This document shows positions 33,276 through 58,600 of a stretch of 64,000 bases of DNA, one piece after another. The notes under the pieces were generated by a model. It did no database searches and was not told the origin of the DNA. It saw only the letters and a list, made by a program, of their open reading frames with translations. The position numbers were made by a program, and so were the translations under genes. Position 1 is the first letter of the stretch, and every line of letters begins with the position of its first letter. The DNA is from Allolobophora icterica (lineage: Eukaryota; Annelida; Clitellata; Crassiclitellata; Lumbricidae), in the NCBI GenBank assembly GCA_963556255.1, contig OY744607.1:3103295-3167294 (forward strand). The letters run 5' to 3'.

Positions 33276-33894
33276 CGCATTATAACAAGGTTTTGCTGAA
33301 ACCAATCACGTGGTAAGCTGAGTAACGTGGTCCATGTTCCAGACGTGGTTAAACCAGAATTTCCTCAACATAATGAAGTACGTTGCACAGTGGGTCTCCA
33401 GCATCTTAGATGATATCGTTATGGGTTTAAACTCCAAACAAACAGTGCAGAAAGAACTAAATGCATGCATGAACTACAACTTCTGAAAATACATACTAGG
33501 TAGGTTTTAGGGTTAATAGTGAAGTCGCCAGTTGCCTTGGAACACAAAATCAGGGCAAACATTGAAACAAGTCTGATAATGCTGGAACAAAATGCTACAG
33601 TTGGATAAAACAACCAATGCAACCATACAGAGTCTGACTTGAATCTAGCATTAGATAAAGAAATGACGGTACATGTTCCCTGAATCGAAGACAACAGTCC
33701 AACAATTGCAAGTACACTCACCCTTGCAGAAGGCCACTGGTATAAACTTACCCCAATTTCTAGGTACCGAGGGGACGTTTCACATTATTAATACTCCCTT
33801 CCCGCCCACTCTACAGGTAAAGGGTTTGCCCGGTGACGAGACAAACATTCGCCTTGCTTACTAAGATAATTGATGAAAATACACCGGAAATGCA

Positions 33895-34350
33895 TTTTAA
33901 TTATTATTATTATTAATTATAATTACTACTACTTAGCCAGCGTCTACAGCACGAGGCAACAACTGTTGGCACACCAAAGCCAAGACATAATCAGGTCAAC
34001 ATCCAGGAGATCAGTCCTCTATGATGCTGTTTCTGGGAGCCATACCAAACACCACCTTAAAATAAAGCCGTGTTAGAACGAGCCGACTTCGTTAGCTGAA
34101 CTACACTTTGGATCCATGTCCGTGCCAAAGTTATGCCAGAACTCATTCTAAAAAGAAGCATGTTACAAGTCTCCAGTGTACTGGGGTGTTTCAAATTTAT
34201 TCAAACTGCTTATCCACCATAGCATGCCTCTCTGTCGTAATGAACTGATCCTCTGGAAAATGGCCTGATTACGGCTTGGTTTTGGTGCCCCATCTGTTGA
34301 TGCCTTGGGCACTAGACACCAGAACGACAGAAGTTACTAATCACAACTGT
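33895..34350. repeat. Dispersed repeat with GGCGCACCAAAACC-like core
   Basis: The block GGCACACCAAAGCCAAGACA and ATCAGGTCAACATCCAGGAG matches 41340-41440 (GGCGCACCAAAACCAAGCTG). A reversed, partial relative with CTTGGGCACTAGACACC and AGAAGTTACTAATCAC lies at 34290-34350, and another at 47390-47560. It looks like an old SINE family. Confidence 0.6.
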
Positions 34351-34989
34351 AATTCAGAGACGGTTAGGGATTCAAGCTAGCTGCCATACAGTAGTTTACA
34401 CCTATACACAAAGGCCTCCCCAGACTACCTGAAGAATTGTCATTTTTAAACTTGCAACTAAACTCTGGTGATAACAAAACTCTGGTGAAAAACAGCAGAT
34501 TCAATGTTTTTCCCCATAAGACCCCATTATCACTTTGGCCCCTCCAAACTTTAAACCCTGAATCCGCCCATGGTTACATGAAACTCATGAGAAAATTTTA
34601 CACGTACCATAACTCCCACAAGAAACTATTACATGTGAATTCTCCGTGGCAAGAAAATCTTACGCATAACCTAGCTCACGTGAGAAATGACTTCATGAAA
34701 CTTCTCTCTCATGAGAAACTGCTACAGGTAACCTAACCCAGTTAGAAACTGCTACAATTGACTTATCTTTGGTGAGAATTGGTTTCTGTTCCACATACAG
34801 ATCTAACCGTGACATGTATCTGTATTTAAACCGTAACACAGAACCCTGATTTTCTTATGTGCATGGAAGCTGTGTGACAGACCACATCCTCGTCGATTCG
34901 CGAGCGCGCGACGGGTTGGACGAGCATAGGGTGTGAAGGTACGGCCGTTCAACTATCCTGCTTGTTTACACTGCCCCACGGCGGGTAGA

Positions 34990-35070
34990 CTTGACGCCAC
35001 AGCACACCTGAACGACTTACACCACAGCACACCTGGTTGATTTACACCACAGAACACCTGGACAACCTAC
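34990..35070 (+). repeat. 27-bp tandem repeat, about 3 copies
   Basis: Copies of a unit based on CACCACAGCACACCTGG with 8-10 variable bases between them, about 200 bases after the SOCS6 stop codon and probably within its 3' UTR. Confidence 0.85.
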
Positions 35071-35265
35071 ACAACCAGGTCAACCCAGTTCACCTATCAA
35101 TCAATATCATCTGCAGGCGAGTGACACATGAAGCTATCGAAACTTGCCAGAGACGCGAACGAGCAGTCGATCAGCATGATCGTATCGCGATCACAATCGG
35201 ATTCACAGAGACACAACTTCAAGTCACTAGTACAAGGTCTGCGTCCGTCGCTCGGGAACGATTCT

Positions 35266-36552
35266 TCAGTACGGGCGTTCCTCGAGAAAGCCTTTGATCG
35301 CGTTTGGCAGCGGCAGCTTTTGTATGTGGTCAACGCGCGTGTACTGGCGGATGAGAAACCTGCACAGATATTGCAGCGAGCGAACCTGTGCAAAGCGCGA
35401 CACGGGACGCGTAAGTCTCACCGGGAATGACAGCGAGCCGGGCGTGCGAGCGCGCGAGTAGCAGAACACGCCCGTCTGCGAGTCGTTGACCGAGTGCTCG
35501 ATGAGGTCAACGATCGAGCTGTAACCCTCAGACTCGGACTGCGTGTAGAGGCTGAAAATGCCGTTGCAGTGCTCGATCCTCGTGTGCAAGGTGTGACCGT
35601 ACGATCGGAAACTCAGACTCAACAGGTAGCGGTCGTCCGAGCTGTCGCGGACGAGGAACGTCCCGTCGATCTGATTGGCCAGCTTCTCCTCGGCCTCCAG
35701 TCTTGTGATCGGACCCCAGTACCAGCCGTGCTTCGTTAGTTTCTGCAGCTCCCTCGACAGACTCCACCCGCCTCCGCACGGGTCCTTCACCTGGTCGTAG
35801 ACCGGCAGAGGGACAGACAAGACGGTCTGTGGCTCCTGCGGCGACTCGTACGGCTCGTAGATATCGTCATCGAAGTTCGCTGTTATGTCACTGCTGCTCG
35901 GACGACTCGAACTTTCGCTCGGTGCTCGCGTGCATTTCTCAGAATCTGTCTGGATGCTGTCAAACGGCGAAGACGCGTGCCCGTATTCGGCGTGTGCCGG
36001 CAGCGTGCGCGTGACAGTCTCGCCCTTGCTTGCGTGAAATATGACCTTTGTCGCTGCAGATCTGACCTCGCTCACGGGCAAATGTTCGTGCGTTTCGCTA
36101 TGCGATAAGTCATTTGTTGCGTCCGATATTTCCTGCCCCGCGTCTTCGGCCCTCTGGTAGCTGCAGCGCGGCGATGGCGAATAGTCATTTGAACACCTGC
36201 CCATTGACGCAACCTCCATGCTTCTCTTCTTGCAGGCAGACGTCTGTTTGAAACTGCAGCAGAACCAGCCCGCACAAATTCCTGAACCATTCAAGTTTTC
36301 GCCAGCTCCGATGCTGTCGCTTGGATACTCTTTACCACAGAACGGAAACTTACTTCGCAAGTTTGCAAAGAAGCCTAGGTTGGCAGTTTTACGCAGGACG
36401 GTGTCGCCATCTTCCGACGAATATTTTGGCATGTCTTGATTCAGGCAGATTGTCTCCTGGCTACAGATAACGCTCCCCGACAGTCTTGGGCTGATATTAA
36501 TCGCCATTTTCGACGTTCTACGCTTTATAATATCAGTCTCTACACGAAGCAA
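35266..36552 (-). CDS. SOCS6: SOCS6-type suppressor of cytokine signalling, single exon
   Basis: SOCS6/7 proteins are substrate receptors of Cullin5 E3 ligases: the SH2 domain binds phosphotyrosine on receptors or KIT-like kinases and the SOCS box recruits Elongin B/C. The 428-residue frame is intact. Residues 1-250 are low in conservation, with Ser-rich and Cys-rich stretches and an acidic patch at DDDIYEPYESPQEP. The SH2 domain runs about 275-375 (HGWYWGPITRLEAEEKL, FLVRDSSDDRYLLSLSFRS with the phosphotyrosine-binding Arg at 302). The SOCS box runs about 384-428 (VRSLQYLCRFLIRQYTR, LPLPNAIKGFLEERPY). The SH2-SOCS block is closest to vertebrate SOCS6, which also has one coding exon. The start could be Met1 or Met16 (36507); nothing decides between them. 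It is divergent from GPATCH1 with 1.28 kb between starts. Confidence 0.93.
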   Translation of the reverse strand: MLRVETDIIKRRTSKMAINISPRLSGSVICSQETICLNQDMPKYSSEDGDTVLRKTANLGFFANLRSKFPFCGKEYPSDSIGAGENLNGSGICAGWFCCSFKQTSACKKRSMEVASMGRCSNDYSPSPRCSYQRAEDAGQEISDATNDLSHSETHEHLPVSEVRSAATKVIFHASKGETVTRTLPAHAEYGHASSPFDSIQTDSEKCTRAPSESSSRPSSSDITANFDDDIYEPYESPQEPQTVLSVPLPVYDQVKDPCGGGWSLSRELQKLTKHGWYWGPITRLEAEEKLANQIDGTFLVRDSSDDRYLLSLSFRSYGHTLHTRIEHCNGIFSLYTQSESEGYSSIVDLIEHSVNDSQTGVFCYSRARTPGSLSFPVRLTRPVSRFAQVRSLQYLCRFLIRQYTRVDHIQKLPLPNAIKGFLEERPY

Positions 36553-37835
36553 CTCGATGATGCAGCGCAGTTGCCAAATTTATATAATGCCTCGTTCAGA
36601 AAGCTGCACAGTGACGTAAATAGGGTTCGACTAATATCGTATGTCCAGGCCGAATTCGGACTAGCATTTTACCACAATCACAAAACGACGATTGAACGTT
36701 CGAACGCGATGACAACGTTTGCGAGACGAGAAGGTCATCAAGGTGTCGTTCGTCTTCTTTCGAGGAACTTAGACAATGGTGCTTTTGATGAGAAAATTTC
36801 AACAAAACTCACAAATCTATAATCCACGGACATGCGCACTGAACGCTCATCGTTAGTCTGCTTCACTTCGTCAACAGTTTCTTGTTTGACAGACGGCATA
36901 ACGTAGGGATTGACACAAGACTATCAGAAAGCAAGTAAGGCGATGGGAATTCGTGATACGTAAAATTTCAGGAAATTGTTTACAATAACAATCTACTTTT
37001 GTTCCAATTTTTTGGACAAAATATTAGTTGCAGGAGTAAAACTATAAACCGTACTTACTTAATACTTAGTCCTTCTCATGCAGGTCCTCACATCGGGCAA
37101 CGCATTTCTCCATTCGTCTCTGTCCATTGCCAGTCTTTCAGCCTCGTCCAACGACATCTCTAAACACTTCAAATGTCCAGCCAATTATAAAAACGAATCT
37201 TAGTTTTCATACTGCATCCGTTATTCTTTCATATCCCATCATAGAGAGTCGAAATAGCCCTTTCACTAAACTACAACTTCCAAGAACAACTTCCCAGCCC
37301 AAATAGGCTCTCTTCGCGAACTCCGCTCTACTCGATCATACTCCTACCTCAGTCTTTCCCGAACCACGTCAATGCTTAGTTCAAGTTTTCGATCACCCAT
37401 CATCATCTGCTTGACTCCTCCATCTATCACCCCTAGCTCAGACTTTCCACTCAAAATTCAAGTTTCACTATTTAAAAATTCATACCCTGACCACAGTATG
37501 ATCTGGTCCTCTACCTTTCTCGACCTAGACGAAACTCGCCTTAGCATAGTCTATGCACGGCAACCGGACTTGGTTCCCCGTTTGATGTATCTGGGAAACA
37601 CCACAGTATAAATTGTATTATTTATACTGTGGAAACACCTCTGATTCGACGCACACAGCAGTCAGCACTTTATTTCATTCGCAAGATGGACGCTGCTTCC
37701 CAACTGAACCATCATAAATATATAGTCTTCCATGCTGTGTATGGCTGTGTTTTGCTTTTCTACCGATGTTGTTAAAGTTTACATTTCTTTAGTGCGTGTG
37801 AAAAATTAAACAGCTGGAATTCATTTTTTGCAACA
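36553..37835. other. Divergent spacer between SOCS6 and GPATCH1
   Basis: The two start codons are 1.28 kb apart and face away from each other, so this spacer holds both promoters. I see no clear TATA box and no recognisable coding sequence. A small hairpin at 37601-37632 is listed separately. Confidence 0.6.
37601..37632. repeat. Perfect hairpin flanked by 9-bp direct repeats
   Basis: CCACAGTATAAAT and its exact reverse complement are separated by 6 bases. GGAAACACC occurs at 37594-37602 and again at 37631-37639, overlapping the arm ends, which would fit a 28-base palindromic insertion with a target duplication. Confidence 0.75.
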
Positions 37836-53881
<16,046 letters not shown>

Positions 53882-55571
53882 ACAGCTTCCAACAGATTCT
53901 TGGTCAATATTACTGGACTGTTTCTGAACTGTGAACATGCCTGTGAACTGTAACACTTCTTCAGAGTTGAAAGCAAATAGAAGTAGTATTTTGCAGGTCA
54001 TTTCTTTTCCATCTGTTTCTAAACATTTAACTGGCACTTGCACTCACTCGTAGCAAACGAAACCAACATTTTGCCCATTAACAAGAATAAGCATCAAATT
54101 CTTGTCCATATTATTAATACATTTCCACAGTTGTGTTGTATCAAAATAATTACTAACTCCACTATGCAATGAAGTGCTGCACCATTTGTACATCAAAAAC
54201 CGGCAGTACAACTAGTCTAAAGCAGATTCATTTCAAATGCCATATATTCGTTATGTTGTAAATAATTCATTATTTTCATTTGTTACTGCTAATTACTTTC
54301 TTCACACGCACCAATGAAATAATTAACCAGTGATGTATTTACCACTGTTTTATAATTAATTAGAGCATTTTCAAGAAGAACCAAAATAGTTGATCAGATA
54401 TTCGCTGAAGACAGCAGACATGTTTACACAAAGTACCTGTAAAGGCATGGGCGGCGATCCCGGGGGTCGAGGGGGACAAGACCCATCTTTTTACAGTGGG
54501 TGGGGTGGGGGAGGGACACACCATACATCTGACCCCCAAATTTTGAAGAAACACCAAAAAAAGGTTAAATTTTTTTTGACCTTTGATGAGTTCAAAAGTA
54601 TCCCCCCCCCACCTGTCAAACTAGATCGCCGCCAGTGTCTAAAGGGATCTTTTAGTATTAAAATTAGCATTATTCTTGGGAACAAACAGAACAAAATATG
54701 AATCGCTGTACAGAAAGCTGTCGGCCCTGCACATCCTATACATCCACTCAGAGGTGTGGCCCGGTGAAATTCACTGGCTTCCTGTTACAACCTTGGCACA
54801 GAAAGCATTTACAAGAGGTCACATTAGCAAAACATGTAACACAAAAAGTTCAAGTCCTTTACAATTGTCCTTTTACACAGCATATGTGTCTAAAATATCT
54901 ACAATAGCAAGTTGAAATTAGGCAACGAGTGGATGATGAGTTGATGACACAACAAAGCTAGTTGACTTTATGCTTTCATATAGACGTTCACCAAAATCAA
55001 TGTCACGTGTTTAAAAAAATCGCTTGCTGAGACCTGCAGAAAGCGCTCCAATTCTTTAAGCGGGATCTTGACACACTGGTAGGAGAGTGATACACACAAG
55101 ATAACTGAATAGTTTGCAAAATGAATGATTTTCAAATCGAGCTAAACTACATATGAAAATGCAGCTCATTAGTGATCCAAATAATCAATCAATCAAACTA
55201 TTCAATCCATGTATTCAATCAGTTGACTTGAACAATCAACCAGTTTCTTCAAAGATTAAACATAAGCTAGCAATAAAATCAAAACGGCCAAATAAAAAAC
55301 AATACAAAAGTTCTGCACCAGTCACGACCACCATTACGATTTTTCGTTCAGCCCAAGGAACGACGGAGTGTTAACAAAAGCATTTCTTACTTACTTTCTT
55401 TGCTCGCGCAAAAGTATTATTAGGGATCATCCAAAAAGCACAGGCAGAAAGGAAGAACGAATTGATCTACCATTTCCCTCGTTCCGATGCCTGGTTATAC
55501 TTATCTACTAATTGACTAAAAACTACTTACTTACTTATGCACATAACAAAGGGTCTGTGGCAGAAATGGAT
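53882..55571. other. Convergent spacer between GPATCH1 and the Ig receptor
   Basis: Both 3' UTRs must lie here. No canonical AATAAA stands out close to the GPATCH1 stop. A C/G-rich block at 54445-54620 contains a G-run and a C-run. A weak LINE-like reading (KLSALHILYIHSEVW and EIHWLPVTTLA) lies at 54695-54830. I see no gene. Confidence 0.5.
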
Positions 55572-55691
55572 TTATGCGAGTGATGCAGAAGCATAGACAG
55601 TCGATGAATTGTTCACTGGGTTTGACTTCATTTTATGGGGTTTTGACTCAGGCCGCAATTCTTCATAGTTGCATTCAGAATTCGGACGACT
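55572..55691 (-). CDS. Ig receptor last exon: tail with two tyrosines
   Basis: The acceptor is tctttttcag. The exon reads SRPNSECNYEELRPESKP and ends STVYASASLA then TAA. The two tyrosines lie 24 residues apart. The 39-residue frame is continuous with exon 5. Confidence 0.75.
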   Translation of the reverse strand, partial: SRPNSECNYEELRPESKPHKMKSNPVNNSSTVYASASLA

Positions 55692-58600
55692 CTGAAAAAG
55701 AAAAGTGTCGTTTATTACCATCAGATTGGTTTCCGATTTTGTGAGTATTTAAATTTAACATATCAGAGATACATTCTGCAAACTGTACTCTATAGCAGTG
55801 GTTCCCAAGCTCTTTTGATGGAGGGCAAAGTCTTAATTTTAAAATATCATGGCGGGCCACAGAGATCTGAGGAGCCGTCCTCAGTTGCTTTCATTGTGGA
55901 CGAATGCGTGCGCTGGAGCGCCAGCAAATAGTGGTCTCTGGGGAAGCGTCGTAAGTTTCCCCATGCGCAGCATTTGGTAACATCTGACATCGAATGGAAC
56001 ATGTTTTTGGCATATTGTCAGTGCCAATTTACAACAATGCAAGATAAAACACACGTTTTTCAGCGGAAGTATAATAAGATGCATAGGCCCTACTGCTTGG
56101 TGCAAGGGTAACTCAGATACTTTCATATCAGATCAATGTTAAGGCAATAATTGAAGATATCGTTTGAACATTGTTAAATTTCAAAATGCAACTTAACTTA
56201 AATCGAAAATCAAGAAAACAAGGTAATTTAATTTTTTTTCAAAATTTGTGAGTGACTGTCGCGGGCCACATTAAAAGGATTGGCGGGCCACTTTTGGCCC
56301 GCGGGCCACGGTTTGGGAACCACTGCTCTATAGGGATAAACTTTCCCAAATACATGTACTTCACTGCAGGGGTTAAAGTGGGTGGGAACGGCGTTCCCAC
56401 TGGTCTCGACATTCTTTGCTTGCGTTCCCACTGCTCACGCATGCGTTCCAATGAAACTCTTCTTTGGCGTTCCCACTGCTCACCCAAACCACTTTAACCA
56501 CTGCTTCACTGGTTTACGACTAACCCCCTACAATCTCCACAAGTATGTGCTCCAAAGATCTTTCCTCACCGCTTCCAGCGCATAAAATACACCCTAGTTT
56601 ACACAGAATAACAGAAACCTGCGCACTAAAAAGTGTAACGGTTATGAGAATAAACGCTTAAATAAGACTTACTGGAGCACCGCTCACTCTTTGATGCTTT
56701 GTAGGCCCGCTGGACGTAGTATTTTTTGTAGACCTGCTGGACGTACTATCAGTCAATGGGTGCCCTGCTTCTGACTTCTCACTACACAAATAAAACAACA
56801 GAATTGTCATCACCGCAACAACATCATCATTGCTCAAACAGCAAAAGCTGATTGGTCAGAAGGCTCGCCCTGTAATGTGGCGAGTACGGGTTCGAGACAC
56901 CTCCCTTGAGACGGTTGCTGTGTAGGGACTTTGGGCAAGTCCTTCACTCACTGTTGCTCAGCGCCATCGACAGATGCTTGGTAATTAGATAGTGGCACTT
57001 AATAAATGAATAATAAATAATAACTACATATAGGATCCAAGTCTCGACACTGTTATATCAGAATTCACGTCATAATCAATTGCATTATAGCAAGGCTTTG
57101 TTGTATTTGGTCAACCAGCAGAGACCAAATATGAAAATACAGGCACTGGCTATATTAGGTTCGCCAAACATTTGCAGTGGCAGGCAGGGGCTGACGAGCT
57201 TCCAAGGGACGAAAACTGCCCGCAAATATTTTGCGTGACTTTTCACTAGTCCTCGGCACATTTCTTAATATATCTGTTCCCTCTCCCCAGACTTTCAGAG
57301 TAGGCCTAGTATTTCACCTCCTTCTCAGACCACACATGCCATATTCAATTTAGTCACATTTCAAGTTGGGGATCGTGGATTCTGTTGGAGATTTAACCAT
57401 ACATGTGGGTAGAATTTGCCAGTGTGCATGACTTTCATTAAGAGCCTCCACTCAAACAGTCACTGTGTAGGGACCTTGAGCAAGTCCTCACTCATACTTG
57501 CTCAGCGCCGTCGCTTGGTCATTAGATAGTGGCACTTAATAAACGAGTACTAATAACAAATAAGCTGTTTGAATGCTGTTATGCTGTCATGTTTAACGGG
57601 GTTACCCATTTGCAAACCGCTTTCCCTGTTTTTGATGTAAAAATGCTGCTCCAACTCTCACCCGATTTCAGTACGAGTAAAAGATGACCCGGTTACTCAC
57701 CAATTTGTGTCTGTAAATGAAAGAAAAACAGGAAAAGATTAAGTTCATAGTTCAGACCTGTTTATCGTGTTTACAGTTATTAGCAGGAGCTGATATGAGG
57801 CGGACCAGTCAGTCCTCGTGCCAATGCCTTGAGCCAGCTGTCAGTACCAAGTATTAGTGACTTCATGCTCTTAGTTTCACCATATGATCATCTCATTGAC
57901 AGTGTACAGTCAAGTTTACATACCAATTCTCTCATATAGGATGACACTGGATAATTTTACAATTTTAACAGCCCTAAAAACTTGAAATTTCAATCATAGC
58001 GCAGTAGATACAAGATAAAGATGCACCGTGGCATTTCTTTTACACAACTTACTTCTGCCATGACCAACAACAGAAAACACTGTGGGACACAGGAGCCAAT
58101 TGGTTAGAGTGCTCAGACTATAACGCAGAGAGTACGGGTTCGAGCTTCCTACCCTAGGCGGTTACTGTGTATAGGGACCTTGAGCAAGTCCTTCACTCAC
58201 AATTACTCAGCGCCATCGATCGATGCTTGGTCATTAGATAGTGGCGCTTAATAAATGTGTAATACTAACAATGGGAGGGTAGAGTAATGGTAGCACTCAT
58301 GGCCAGAGGAGAGCAGCAGGAGAGCAGCAGTACGCGGTTCGATTCCCGCAACCCCACTCGGGCGGGGGCCTTGCATGGCTGCCGTAACGTGTGTTTAGTT
58401 AAGATATTGATAACTGTACTGTCATGTCTCAATTTAATCTTACTGCGTTTGTCGGTTTGAATTAATAAAGAGAAGATTAAATATTTATTATTATTATTAT
58501 TATTATATAATATAATAGTGGCCACATCACAAACTCCACGGAACAAATGAAGGAAGGTTTCAAGTACCTCAAAAAGGCGCTTTACTATCCAACTGATCTA

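Larger units (their letters stand above)
29059..35265. other. Convergent spacer between KNTC1 and SOCS6
   Basis: This 6.2-kb stretch must contain both 3' UTRs. An AATAAA is present at 30439-30444 on the plus strand (1.4 kb after the KNTC1 stop) and at 34201-34196 on the minus strand (1.1 kb after the SOCS6 stop), but neither is confirmed. I see no conserved protein in any frame. The section 30800-31150 is rich in ATGCAT and ATACAC words. Smaller tandem repeats and a dispersed repeat are listed separately. Confidence 0.6.

Noticed and set aside
54695..54900. Possible LINE fragment (KLSALHILYIHSEVW, EIHWLPVTTLA)
   Set aside because: The similarity rests on a few residues such as HWLPV and is too weak for an annotation.
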